Part shown: positions 1 to 12,056 of the stretch, in pieces | How positions within the stretch are numbered: the stretch's first letter is position 1 | Layout: each line of letters starts with the position of its first letter | DNA from: Polyporus tsugae | Lineage: Eukaryota; Basidiomycota; Agaricomycetes; Polyporales; Polyporaceae | Assembly (NCBI GenBank): GCA_024305745.1 | Contig: JAHRBS010000010.1 | Span: 2,363,501-2,427,500 of the forward strand | Direction: 5' to 3' | Length of the DNA: 64,000 bases | Made by a program: the position numbers and the translations under genes | The notes under the pieces: model-generated | Told to the model about the DNA's origin: nothing | Database searches by the model: none | What the model saw: the letters and a program-made list of their open reading frames with translations, nothing else

Positions 1-82
1 CCCCGCTTCCTGCCAGGGCAATACATCGTAAGACTCCGCTGCTTTTCCATGGACGTCCGATGGCTGACATACGCGCTTCTAG

Positions 83-486
83 CGATCAATGTGAAGGATA
101 CCTATCGTCCCTTGACGCAGCCCCTACCATCCTTTTGCCATGCAGACTACCCATTTTACACTCTCGGTGGAGGGGACAAGCGATGGCTTGGAAATGAAGA
201 AATGGAGGAAGGCGGCTGCCAGTGGGTTGGGCCCATGATGTACGCTTATGGTCACCATGGGGCGTAAGAAGTACAGCTGACACGACCTTCGTTCAGGCTC
301 ACCGCGCAGTTGCTCAACCCGCAGACGAAGCAACACCTTGAGGACCGTGTCCCCTTTGAAGATCTCGATCTCGTTATCGGCCCTGGGAGAAATCAATACG
401 CGTCTTTGTCGTGGCCGGACCTGACAGCGATTGCTCCCTGGGTCGAATTGACGGCCATGATCAACGGGCAGGGCCTTGGTCACTAA
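83..486 (+). CDS. 3' end of an unknown protein gene (partial)
   Basis: Two exons in one consistent frame can be read: 83-239 and 297-486, ending at TAA 484-486. They are joined by a 57-nt GT..AG intron (donor gtacgc, acceptor gttcag). The upstream edge follows an acceptor (cttctag) at 82, so the gene begins outside the window. The joined product runs through a tryptophan- and glycine-rich stretch (YPFYTLGGGDKRW) into a C-terminal segment with DLDLVIGPG. The composition looks coding, whereas the opposite-strand reading does not. I do not recognise the family and assign no function. The exon upstream of 83 is too short to judge. Confidence 0.45.
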
Positions 487-2811
487 CCTGGCCCTGCGTT
501 CTCATCCCCACCCTTCGTGAGGTTATCGGGCACCACGCTCTCCGCGTGTGTACGAGTATGTACGATATGTTGTGACGCTTTCTTGATGTCTCGGTCGGAT
601 TCTGTAGCGGTACGTTGACGGTCTCGAGGGACTCGCATTCCCTGTGACTATGGTGGACTCCTGTAACACTCTCTTGCCGAAGCGGCTGTTCTACCGCTTC
701 TCACCCTCCATACTACTCCCGTCTGCATCCGGTGTGTGCTATATTTTGCTACCCGTTCTCCAGATATCTGTGTTTGAAATAGGCGAAACCTTATCCAGGC
801 GACCTCGAACCACCCGACGACCTCCAGACGCTTCCGTGACTCAGACAGCCTCCAAACCCCAGCTTCTTTCCGAGCCCCGGAGCGGGAGCAGTGCCCGTCC
901 CGACGTAAGTGCGACGTCGAAGCCAATGGGCCACGCACACGTACCCCCACCCCTGAGCGCGCGAGGCTCTTCATACACGTGCAACTCCGTACCGTTTGCC
1001 GAGATATGTCCCGCCGGCTACGTTGACTGGGAGGGCAAGTCGCCTCACATGCCACGGCTGTGGGAGCCCTCCCACATTCTGGCGAATCGATGGCAAGAGA
1101 TGCCCGGTCCCTTGTCACGGTTTGCGGCTTCTCGTACGATCCGGGCAGGGAGGGGATGGGACGGGAACATGTCGGCGGCTTTGGGCTTTGGGGGCGGCCT
1201 CGGTTCGGTAGCCTCGCGGCGGTGTTTGGATTGGCAGCTGCCAGCGCAGCCTCGGCCCTCTAAGGTTTGGCGGTACGTGGGAGACGAGATTCTCTGGCAC
1301 AGACAGGGAGCGGCGACCTGCCAAAGGCGGCACAAGGTTTCATATGAGGTGAGTGCGGCGACGTGCGAGTGGAGCCGGTGGGGAGGATCCATTCGCAGGA
1401 CGGGAATCCCGCCGTCGTTCGACGGGGGTATCGAGTGCGTAGTCGGACAACCGTGGCCAGGAGGCTGGAGCGCGGGGCCAGAGACTTGAGCAGGTGGCCA
1501 GGAAGCTGAGTAGGTACCGAGGTGCCGCGATCACAAGCAAGGTTTGGGGAGCGGCAGAGAAGCGCATGTATGCATCTAACTCTCTCCCCCTTCTCTTCCC
1601 AAAGCGCCCTCTAATCGCCCGGCCGCACTACACCCCAAAGAGCTGACCTTCGGTCCAGGGGAGGCAAGTAGGGCAACGGACTCGTACTCGGACGGCGTCG
1701 GACCTTGTGTTGCCACTTAATGACCGAAACAGAATAAAACTTACTTGAAACCCCCGGCGTCGTCAAGTCTCCGTGTGTCACTCGACGCCCAAATGCAAGA
1801 TATCACAATTGAAGCCGTTGGTTGGGGCAGTAAGTCGTCCGAGTCGTAAGCGCCCTTCGTGTCTCACTCGTCTTGTTGACATTTAGGGAGCATTCCTGTA
1901 TCAGCAGCACAATTGCTTTCCTGCTCGCCATCTTGAGATGGGTGGCACACGCGTTTCTTCGATCGGCATACTTTCTAATGGAATCCAACCGCTAGCTCAC
2001 GAGTTGTGTCACTGATCACCGGTATCATGCGAGAGTGGTGGCCACACTGATCACGATTATCGTACAGATGTTGGTAGCCACGAGGTGTGCCACCGAGGAA
2101 ACGAGGGGGATCCCGAGCAGCGATAATTCTTTTGTTATTACCCGGCTTATAAGGCACAACCCAGGTCAGCCCGGGCGGCGCTTGCTCCAATCATGCAAGC
2201 ACGAGGCTACGACCCGACGACCCGACGACCTCAATTGTCTTCCGACACTCCCAGATCTCGATCTCCATAGTCGATTCAATTACGGGGATGTCTCTGCAGA
2301 TAAATGTAAGCATGTCTTTCTCTGGCCCCTTCAAGTGCTCCATCGAGGCTTATTGTTTTTGTCCGAGTTTCTAGGCTGTCTGAATCCCGCTCACGGTTTC
2401 AATGCGACTGCTCGACGACAAGTTAGACTCACAGGAAACGTACGCAGCCAGAGATTGACCTGCCGCCGATACCGGTCTTGTCAGGTTCGGTGTTAAAAAT
2501 GCTCTCCACTCCGAGTCATCGCCATGGACTCGTATAAAGCACCGGCGCCCAACGTGGCGGCTTGCCTCCATTTCTCCCCGCTCTGGAGTCTGTACGCTTT
2601 GCTTTGTGCGACACAAAGGGATACGGTGGGCCACGGGCTGTGCCAAGACCCTTTCCTGCTTCATATTTAATCGCATCGGCCGCGCAGGTCGTGGTCGTCC
2701 ACGTTCACTTTCCGCCACGACCCATCCGACTACCCGAACGTTCACTTCCACGATTAGCCACGAAACTCTCCGCTACGCTCCCTTCTATTCCACGTCCTAC
2801 TCTCTTGCACC
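487..2811. other. Intergenic or unassigned region
   Basis: About 2.3 kb without a gene I can support. The longest open frame (644-1489, +) has no recognisable domain, lacks plausible splice structure and is matched by equally long frames on the other strand. A short direct repeat of gacccgac units sits near 2210-2230. The last 150 bases before 2812 are C/T-rich, as is usual just upstream of fungal starts, and probably belong to the promoter and 5' leader of the zinc-finger gene. Confidence 0.5.
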
Positions 2812-4497
2812 ATGCATTTGCCATCCGACATCCATTCCTCGCCGACAGCCGAGTCTTATGGGGAGGAGCTTCAAGAGACCAAGCCCCAGGTGGTCAGGGT
2901 GATGCAGATGAAGAAGACCAGCCCCAGACAAGCTGTAAGTGTTTTGGTGCTATGGCCACGACACAGCTGATGCGCCAGACCTCTCCACAGCCAAAGCCGA
3001 AGATTCACCAATGCGGGTTGTGCGCGGAAGAGGGCAAGACATGCAAGTTTAACCGCAAGCCTGACTTGGCCCGCCATATCTCCAGTGTCCACAAGAAGAA
3101 TAAGTAAGCAACCCCGAGGGGTTAAAGACTCGGAACTATCGGTCTGACGATGTATACTTTCAGGCCCTACAAGTGCCTCTGGCCTGATTGCGACAAAGCT
3201 TTCTCGCACAAGGGTGGACTCGCGACCCACAAGAACACCCAGTATGTCGACGCGCAGCCTATTTCTACCCAACTGCTGTGCTGACTTTGTGTGTAGCACG
3301 GGAGAGAAGCCATGGCTTTGCGGGGAATGTGCCACACCGTTTGGTGATCAGTCATCTTGTGCCCGCCACCAGCGGGAACTGCACACCGGGGTGACACACT
3401 TTTGCCCGTATTGTCAGTCGACGTACGGATTCTCTACTTTTTATGGCGACGAACGGTGCTCATTCGCGCGTATTGTAGCAACAAGCGTGCCAGCGATTTC
3501 CAAAATCACTTGGTCGCAAGCCACAACATCAACAAGGGCTCGCTTGACACGGCTCAATATAAGTTGTCTGTCAAAGTCTCTCTCGAAGACCTGGAGGGAT
3601 TGCCCCAGTTCAACCTGCCTGGGATGAACGGAATAGCGATCAGGCGGTCGCATCCCCCGCCGCGCGCACGGAGTGCGGTAACTATTCCTAGCGAGCCTAT
3701 GGTCGTGATCTCTGGGGTCAAACACGAGGGTAAGTAGATGCTATCTTTTGTCCTCGTACAGAACAGCTGACCGCATAACGTCCAGGCACCCCGTTCCATG
3801 AGGCCTCTCGGACCTCTTCCTCCTACCAGACGACACCATCTTCAACAGCCTACAGCCTCAGTCCTCCTCCTTCCTTCCGAGAGTTCGGAGACGAAGGCTA
3901 CTCTCCTCAAGCTTCCCCCTATGTTCATGGCAACAACGGTATGTCTGTCTTGATTTGAAAAGTTCCACTCGCTGACAAGGGCGGGTTGTAGCCCTTGGAA
4001 TGGAGTTCGGCACCGGGGGTCAAGCTTCGTACGGTAACCTGCACCCTATCAGCCGGACGTTATCTGCAGCCAGCTTCTTGGACGACAGCCGACCGCCCAT
4101 TATCAACCGACCATCGTCCGCACCCTGTTTCGTGACTGGGTTCTACACGCCTGACTTCTCTCCCGTTGCCGGTGAGGTGGAACAGAAGCGTACGTCTGGA
4201 AGTTCCACGTATCGCGAGCACAAACGAGACTGACGACTAGTCCCCGCAGCGTTCAGCCCCCACATGACTGGCGGCTCGTCGTACATGAACGACTCCAGGG
4301 GCCTTGAAGTGTACCACCCCACGGCTCAGACGCTTCACGCACCCTACGCTTATCATGACCAATCTATGCTGGACACCGAGAACGTTCAGTCGGGGCAGCA
4401 GGTCTATCACTACCTGCCTGGCGGGCTGGGAATCTCGCATACCATTCGTTCACGTGCGCATCTCAGTGCATGGGGGTCGCAGGAGCTGTTCAACTAG
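2812..4497 (+). CDS. C2H2 zinc-finger transcription factor, 433 aa
   Basis: Eight exons: 2812-2934, 2979-3103, 3164-3241, 3297-3422, 3479-3729, 3786-3938, 3992-4189 and 4250-4497. The start is CACCATG at 2812. Finger 1 (about residues 53-79) is C-x2-C-x17-H-x4-H, longer than standard. Finger 2 (84-110) is C-x4-C-x12-H-x3-H and runs into the classic HTGEKP linker, which is created exactly by the splice at 3241/3297. Fingers 3 and 4 (about 112-163) are C-x2-C-x12-H-x4-H. The fourth finger exists only after removal of the 56-nt intron 3423-3478, which supports the model. The rest is Ser/Pro/Tyr-rich and probably disordered. It is inferred to be a nuclear DNA-binding regulator; its targets are unknown. 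Exon 2 could equally start at 2991, removing four residues. Confidence 0.88.
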
Positions 4498-4977
4498 AGC
4501 GACGATGTTCTGCGGACTCTTGAGGTGTTTTTCTATTATTTGCTTCTGTTCTCGTTCGGAGGCGTGCGACAGACTCAGCACCAGTGGGCGTGGATTCCTT
4601 GTATTCGTTATCATGTATACTTGTTTACCCTTCCGACCGTGTAGCATGTTCATGTACGTATGCGTGCTAAGTTGCCATATGTGTACTATCGTTGATCTTC
4701 TGCTGTAGCATTAATATTAATTTGTCCCGGGATTGAATGAGACATGTGTTCGCACGATCTCTTCTCTCTGGAGCATACTTGAGCTTGAGACTTGACCTAC
4801 ATTAATAGTTGATATACGGCGAGGAGAACGTGAAGATGGACATCATGAAGTTGAGCCAAGACTCATGATGTCAGATGTGGCCAAGAGATGGGCGCTAAGG
4901 CGAAGGAGGGTGGCACACGTGAAGGCCAAATAGAGGACAACAGAGATTGTGGCTGATGGGATCTTGTTTAGTGGCCG

Positions 4978-5090
4978 AGTCTGTCTGTCCTTTGCTCGTC
5001 CTCACCTCCGCACTCCCCGTCTCTGTTTTTCCTTTCTCCTGTCCGTCCTTCCCAAACGCTCTCTCTCAGCGGCCGACATCTGCCTTGGCC
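4978..5090 (+). promoter_or_regulatory. Pyrimidine-rich leader of the USP gene
   Basis: About 110 bases immediately upstream of the ATG at 5140 are dominated by C and T (runs such as ctgtttttcctttctcctg). CT-rich tracts of this kind are common around transcription starts in fungal genes. No clear TATA box is visible. The role is inferred from position and composition only. Confidence 0.4.
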
Positions 5091-5139
5091 TCGAACCTTG
5101 CTTGCTGCACAGCCTCAAATTGTGCGCTCTCGCTCTAAA

Positions 5140-7424
5140 ATGCTGGCTTCACCCTTGCTCCCCTCTTCTCGGTTCACGGAGGACACCTCATACAGACCGG
5201 CAAAGGACTTGGATGCCTTCAACAAGCTCTTACCACCGAAGATCGAATTTGTAGAAGGGTCCTCTTCCGGCGTGCTCGCAGTTGGGGAGGGCAAGTACCA
5301 GCCTATTAATGAGGTCCCAAAGAAGGCAGTGGCAGACGTGCGTATACCACTATCGACACATTAGACTGTCCTCATACGTGCCCTTAGTCCCATGAGCCCC
5401 AGAAGTCGCTCCCTGCTTCCCCTGCAAAACCCGCGAAAGCCGCACAACCCCTCAGCCACCACAAGTTCGTCTACACCGGTCCGATCGAGACGAGCTGGCC
5501 CCGCAGCGGCAAGTCTGTCGGTTGTGGCCTGAACAACACGGGAAACACCTGCTTCCTCAACAGTGCATTGCAATGCTTGCTACATACACCTCCTTTGCTG
5601 CATATACTCTTGAAGCATCCCGATTCATGTGAGTTGCATTCCCTAACCATCATGCATACTTGGGACCTCATCCATCTCCTTGCATAGGTCACAATCCGAA
5701 GGCCAACAACGCTGCTTGCATGATATGTATTCTTTGCCAGATTATGCAGGAGGCCTTCACAAAGCCGTTTTCGATAACACCGTACCCCGTTATCACAAAA
5801 TTGCATGGTACGTACTGTCGGTCTTTTCGACGTCGGGTCGATCCTCATACCGTAATAGCAATCGCAAAACACATGCGGAGAGGTAGACAGGAAGACTCGC
5901 ATGAATTCTTACGCTACTTTGTGGATGCATTGCAACGATCTGCTCTTGCTGGGGCCCCACCGTGAGTATATTCGTCTCGCAGTCCTCGAGGCGCGCTGAA
6001 CAAACATCGCCACAGGAAACTCGACCCGAAGTTGGCGGAACAGACTTGGGTGTACAAAGTCTTCGGTGGTCTCCTTCGCTCCAGAGTCTCGTGTCTATCT
6101 TGCGGTTACAACAGCGACACTTTCGACCGCATGCTGGACCTTAGCGTCGACATCGCGGGCGTGGGGTCATTGCGGGATGCGCTCCGTAAGTTCGTCACGG
6201 TGGACCACTTGCGTGGGGCGGACAAGTACAAGTGCGAGAAGTACGTGCTATCGTTTCTACACGAGAGAAGTCAAGTTGAAGCGTTCGGCGTATATCGTTA
6301 GGTGCAAGAAGGCGGTGAACGCGGACAAGCAGTTCACGATACAGGAGGCACCGCCGGTACTGACTGTTCATCTCAAGCGCTTCTCGCCCATGGGACGCAA
6401 GATTGGCCATCCGATCCGGTACGAGGAGCGGCTTCATCTGGAGCCATTCATGAGCGAGGGCTCGTATGGACCCACGTATACCCTGTATGGCGTCATCTGC
6501 CATGCAGGCGGTGGCCCCAACTCGGGGCACTACTACGCGCACGTCAAGAGCGCGAACGGGGTCTGGCACGAGATGAACGACGAGTCGGTCTTGCGGCAAA
6601 GCGGCCCACCCACCGGCCTGAAGAACGCATACGTCCTCTTCTACATGCTGGAGAAGGGCCAGACTCTCGAGGCAGCGCTAACTGCGCCCTCCGCTACCCC
6701 AGGCCGTCCACCCAGTGCGACTTCGAAGGTTGCGCAAATGAAGAAGCGGAAGGCGCCGGACAGCGAACCCGAGGGCGAACGGCCGTCTCCCGCGAAGACA
6801 CCCAAGCCGTTCATTGGCCCCTTGCTCCCCTCCCAAACAGCTTCCCCACAGACCCCCACAAAGACCGAATCGATAGCGGACCCCCAGGCGGAGGTGCTGA
6901 AGAAGAAGATCGCCGCGGTCAAGCCTCAGAACGGGAGCAACGCCCTCCAGAGCCTTGCTGCATACGGCGATGATGAGGACGAGGACGACGATGTTGGTGA
7001 AAAGGTGTCCGAGAAGGGGAAGGAGAACGAACAAGAGACCTCTGCCGAATCTTCCACGGTGAAGCCTTCGTCCGCTCCGTCTCGTGCGTCCACGCCTCCA
7101 TCTCCCAACCCTACCGCTGGTTCCTCGGACGCGTCCTCCGCCGCTACCGGTATCCCGCCGTCTTCTTTCTACGGCGGTAGTAGCACTTCGGCTCCAAAGA
7201 CCAGTACTAGTGACAAGAAGCGGAAAACGCCCGATGGAGAAGAGGATGATGCGTCGTACAAGCAATGGGCTCGGACACCGATTCCGCCATCTTCCGCCAA
7301 ACGGCGGCAATCCTCTTCTACCCTCCGATTTACCAGTGCTAGTCCCTTCGACAAGATGACGGGCAGCGACAACCTCCACGGCCACCGCGACAGGACTGGA
7401 CCCAAGAAGCGGCTCCTGATTTAG
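5140..7424 (+). CDS. Ubiquitin-specific protease (USP36/42-like), 669 aa
   Basis: Six exons: 5140-5337, 5388-5628, 5688-5807, 5859-5961, 6016-6240 and 6302-7424. It is a cysteine-type deubiquitinase of the USP (peptidase C19) fold. The Cys box GLNNTGNTCFLNS places the catalytic Cys near residue 121. The His box contains GPNSGHYYAH, followed by an NDESV segment. Two C-x2-C pairs typical of the USP zinc site also appear (SCLSCG and CEKCKK, the latter joined by the last splice). The order of motifs and the QEDSHEFLRY segment resemble USP36/USP42. The C-terminal 290 residues are Ser/Pro/Lys-rich with several basic patches (KKRKAP, KKRLLI), suggesting nuclear or nucleolar location; this is inference. 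The ATG at 5140 is chosen because the same frame has no upstream ATG after the preceding CT-rich leader. Confidence 0.93.
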
Positions 7425-7750
7425 AGGTGTAGAGGTCACGGACCATTCTGTTGCAGTCTTCCTTTCGTCTTCTGTCGTACCACTTATTGACCATTGCCCC
7501 ATCGCCCATCCGTTCTCCATGCATAGTTGGTCCATACCCTTGCTCTCTCCTCGCTTCCCATCATCCTCTTGCACTCTGGTCAAGTAGATAAACCGACTTG
7601 GTGCACCGCTCCTCACCTCATCCGCACGCCCATGATTGGGGCTCAGACTTGCAGACAGACGAGATGCAGGCATCGGAAACCGAAGCGACCCAGAAACCAC
7701 TGTACAGGCATGAATTATGATAAACATGTACCATACGTTCTGCTACAATA

Positions 7751-9569
7751 TCATAATTTGGCCTTCGCTTGCTGCTCCGGCACCGGGATGGACACCTGCT
7801 CAGTCTGCGCCTGGCCCTCCCGCCCGTCTTCCCACCACACGACGGTGACCGTGATGTCGTCCCGGAAGCGGCGCGAGTACGGCGCGGGGATGCTCGCGAG
7901 CTTGCGGAGGTGCTCGACGTCCCCGCCCCCGAGCGCGTTCCGGATGAGGTGCGCGCTGAGGTTGTCGTCCTCGAACGACCACGCGCCGTCCTGGTCTGCG
8001 TCCGCCTTCTTGCCGCGCCCGGCCTTGTCCTTGCCGTCGACGCCGGCAGCGCCTGTGGACGTGCGTACGAGGCCGGGCAGCGCGCCCTTGGAGACCGCGC
8101 CGCGGAGCCCGGAGAGGTGGCCGCCGACGAGCGCGACGACCTCCTCGTTCGAGAGCTCGTCCCAGAGGCCGTCGGTCGCGAGCACGACGAAGCGCATCGC
8201 GGACTTGGGCACCGGCGCGCCGTCCGCTGGGAGCGGGAGGAAGGAGAGCGGGCGGTGCGTCACGACGGGCGTCGCGCGGACGTAGGGCGGCGTCTTCAGC
8301 TTAGCGGGGGTCGAGTGGAGAGCCTTGCCCTGGGGTTCCATGAAGGCCTTGCTCAGTCTAAATCGGTAATCAGCGCTGTGAGCTTATGGGATGGGACGGG
8401 GAAGCAAGGCGGAATACTGACACTTCCTGGACCTCCCTGGGCCACTTGTAGCGCGAGTCGCCGAACGCACGCGTCGGCTCGAGTCCGCCTAGCACACGTC
8501 CGTTGCGGATGACGTCCAGGGCCTCATCGGCGGGGTGTTCCGACTGCATCCTGTACCATTTCTGTTAGCAGGCGGGTTGTCGGTTGGTTAAAGGACGACG
8601 AACCTCTTTAACTCGTTGGGGTTCCGGCCCGTCTGGTCCTCTGTGAGCACCTCCACGCGCCACACACCTTGACCGTCAGAGGTCTCTTCGTAGAGACCGG
8701 CAACGGCACGGCTGTCGCCTGTGCATGCGACGTAAAGGTTGCGATTTGACGTGTCGAACATCGCCAAGAGCGCACAACTACCTGCAGACACGCCGCCTTT
8801 CAGCACCGTGCAAGACGCCGACATGCGACGGCAACTTACCTGACTGAGCCGTCTGTATGCTGGACGTCGCCAGCGGGTGGCCGCTCAAGTCTGGGATAAT
8901 CTTCTTCTTGAGCGCATCCTGGTCCACAGCGTGGTACAGGATTTCCAGTGGGGCATTTACGATCTGCGCGTCAAGCTTGGTAAACGCGTCCTGAATCGCA
9001 CGCGCGACATTGGAAGGATTCGCGTCATACGGGGTAGAAGCGGAAGACCAAATGAGCGACTTCGCCTTCTGCAGCAGACCGGTGTCGTGTAGGTTCGCCT
9101 TGGGGTCGTTGATCCTCGAAGCCAGTTCCATCGCGACGGTAGGGATGAGGATATCCGCAAGGACACGAGAGGTGTGGTACCCCGCATGGCCGTCCATAAC
9201 AGCGTAGAAGAGGTAGTCTCCGGGTGGCGAGTTGTCCGATGCATCGCGCTCGATGAGGAGGTTCCCGTTCGCGTCCTCGATGGGGTCGTTCGACGAGAAG
9301 TATGCCGTCGTGGACTTCCAGACGATGCCGCCGTGACGCGTAGTGGTTTTGGACGTCGCATGCTCGCGGAGACGAGTGTCAACCTGCTCCTTTGTGAGGA
9401 GGGGAATTGTGCGGGTGATCATTTGACGCTTGCCGTCGGGACCTGTTTCCCGCACCGAGACGTCAAAGTTTTGGAGGGTCGGCTTGTTATAATAACGATA
9501 ATATATGTAGGCGGGAGTACCGGCAAGGACGGTGGTGCCCAGAAGGGGTCTCCAGGCGCGTCTGAGCAT
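7751..9569 (-). CDS. PTC5: PP2C-family phosphatase, mitochondrial PDP/Ptc5-like, 547 aa
   Basis: Four exons on the minus strand: 9569-8840, 8781-8604, 8550-8422 and 8357-7751. It is a metal-dependent Ser/Thr phosphatase. The metal-binding motifs are in order: MDGHAG (near residue 126), CTGDSRA created across the first splice, and ATDGLWD near the C-terminus. The basic, hydrophobic N-terminus (MLRRAWRPLL, then a short hydrophobic stretch) looks like a mitochondrial presequence or membrane anchor, as in pyruvate dehydrogenase phosphatases and yeast Ptc5. The long insert between the first and second motifs is also typical of that subgroup. The proposed role is reactivation of pyruvate dehydrogenase by dephosphorylation; this is by homology. 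The C-terminal exon is unusually GC-rich (mostly G/C third positions) compared with the exons before it. Confidence 0.9.
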
Positions 9570-12056
9570 ACGGGGTATCCGAAGATGGGGCAGACGATGT
9601 TGGTATGGTCAAACGGGAAGCAGGAGAGTCCTAGTGAATGTGGCAGATGGAGTAGGTTGGTTATTCTGCGAGCTCACGCAGTAGTGGCAGGAAACGTACC
9701 AGGCTAGTAGAGTACCCTCAGTTCATCCGCTCACACACGCAATTCCCGTTCCCGCAGTGATGAAAAACTTGAATCCTGGTGTCCGACGAGATGCAAGGTA
9801 GCGTTATTAAGACCAATGAGGGAGTTAGGATGGCCTGGGTCGAAGGTGGATGGGCGGAGAGGTGCCGCCACTGCTCACAGTCGCACTCGCAAGGCCAAAG
9901 TCTTAGCCGAGGCACCGATCGGACAATGCCGACACATACACAGGCGCCCATGAACGTTGAGCTGAGTCGGTGTGCCAGATGCTCCGAGTCCCACTCGGAG
10001 TCGGCCCTCAGATGAACTACCAGTACTATCAACGACGACGTTCACCGTGCACTGCCAGCAACACTCGCGCACACCCGTATTCTCACTGACCCTTTCCTCT
10101 TCGTCTCATGTTGTCCGCTACTTTAGCCGCACTACTGTACTTCTGAACTAGTCCATGCTCACCAGAATAGCCTACCAGAAGGCGCATGAACCCTGTCTGG
10201 GACCTGGTCCACGGCCGTCCGTCTGGTCCATGCCCAATTTGCTCTCGGCGGAGAAAGGACACGGTTTAATTAGCAACTCGCTCAAGACATGACGGACTTG
10301 CCTGCGAAAGTATCAAGTGTCTCTGACCAACTTTTGCGGCGCTGCACCAAGCTTCTTGATACCCAAAATTCCCAACGCTCTGCAGGCTTAGACGTCTTTA
10401 TTAATTAGCGTGAGGTCAACCCTTTTCAACCAATTTGATTTGTGACAGCTCACTAGGTTTGCAGCTGTTTATGAAGAAGCCCAGGCCACGGTTGACGTGC
10501 CATCCCGCTCATCATTAATCCATGGCCGCCAGCGGAGGTCCAGAGAAGCGTCGACCGGGTCTCCGGCCAAGTGCTGGGAAGCGTACAAGGCTCCTCATAT
10601 TCCAAGTTGGATGTGTATCACGATACCGATGGGACGATAGGGCATTCACGTCAACGATGCATATGACGGCGGACGTCGGCGCGGAACTTCGCCCCACGGG
10701 CCCTTCAATAGTGCGTAACCCGCAACCTAGTCCTCGCAAGACCCCTCTCAGATCACACGGACACACAGCTCCCGTCGATATAAGCTTTCGAGAGAAGGGA
10801 CCGCTAATATGGCGGCGAAGTATCTCTCATGGTCCTACGACATATACTAATATGGATCGACTGTTATCCAATGTCAGTATATGGTCAGCAACGGAGACTA
10901 CATCTACGGGCAGTGTGCTATGTCTGTGTACACCGCCTAAACCGTAAAGACGGCGCATGGACACTCCTCGAGCAGCGCCTGTGTATCTCCGCACTTCTTG
11001 AGGCTTGAAAAGTTTCGCCGCCGCAGGAGCACAGCCTACCCAACCTAACACATGCAACAAAAAGAAAGCGCAGAGGAGGTGAGAACAGGCGCAGTAATGT
11101 CGGCATGACTCGGATTCCTAACCACCATGATAGCGGGCAACACGTCAACACTGGACCGAGATTGCCGTCTAGGACATCACGTTCTTTCTCGGAGAGCTGC
11201 GTCCGTAAACGGCTCTGAAACTCAAGACATGTCCCACCACGTCACGTCTGACTATCCTGTACGCAGTCTCGGCACAAGCGAAGTCGTCTCCGGAAGAGGA
11301 CTCCTCCGTCGTTTCACTTGGCCCCGTTGAACACCACTCGGGAATGTAAAAGAGGTGAATGGTGCGTACTTTATCCTCTCTTCATATCTCGTTTAACTCG
11401 CGGACAATGGAATTAACCCACATGCAAATGGTGCACCACTTGCCGAAATCTGGGTCGTGTTCGTGGTTTGAACGAGCCAGTTGTACATATGTGAGCTGGT
11501 CAGTCAAAGTCGCTATGATGTCACTGAAGGGTCACCGTGACGGCCAACGAATACTACCAGCTGTTGATGCCGCTCACTAGAGTTTCAAAGAAGTTCCACG
11601 GGCTCCCGCGGGGCCTGTGAGCAACCTGGAAGCATGGGCAAGGCACATTGACATGGTACACATATGGGTCAATTCCGAGTCCGGGACTGATTCACTTCAA
11701 GTCCTTCATTTCGGCGAAAAGGGTAACGCCGCCGTTCGTCTCTGTCAAAGTTAATATGTGAACACTATCGTAGAAATAACATGTGCAAGCAATTAAAACA
11801 ATACACGGACTGTGAAAGCAACTCCGAACGAGAACATCCCAAAGCAGTCGGTTCACCTCGCCCCAAACCCCGACCCCAGAACACCAGGCTCGTACCCAGC
11901 TCGAGAACCCACCTTCGATCGAACGGCCATTCAATCGAAATCGTCAAACCCAAACGCAAATCTCCCCGCCGGCGGTGCCACCACCTTCGTGAGGCCGTAC
12001 CAACTTCCCGCACCCGCCTGCCCATCCTGGGCGCGGTCAGCAGCCTGCGCCGCGGC
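9570..12056. other. Long intergenic region
   Basis: About 2.5 kb between the divergently oriented end of the phosphatase gene and the 3' end of the surface-protein gene. Open frames here are short, occur on both strands and carry no domain I recognise. Several stretches are AT-richer than the flanking genes (10370-10450). No tRNA fold, long repeat or transposase was recognised. Confidence 0.5.

Noticed and set aside
124..483. 119-codon minus-strand frame at the left edge
   Set aside because: It overlaps the spliced plus-strand exons whose phases match and whose composition is more protein-like; taken as a shadow.
644..1489. 281-codon plus-strand frame
   Set aside because: No domain, odd composition, long overlapping frames on the other strand and no usable promoter or splice context.
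6678..7727. 349-codon minus-strand frame opposite the USP C-terminus
   Set aside because: It is the antisense reading of the low-complexity tail of a firmly identified protease.
7769..8512. Plus-strand frame opposite the PP2C gene
   Set aside because: It arises from the high GC3 of the phosphatase exon; the motifs are all on the minus strand.
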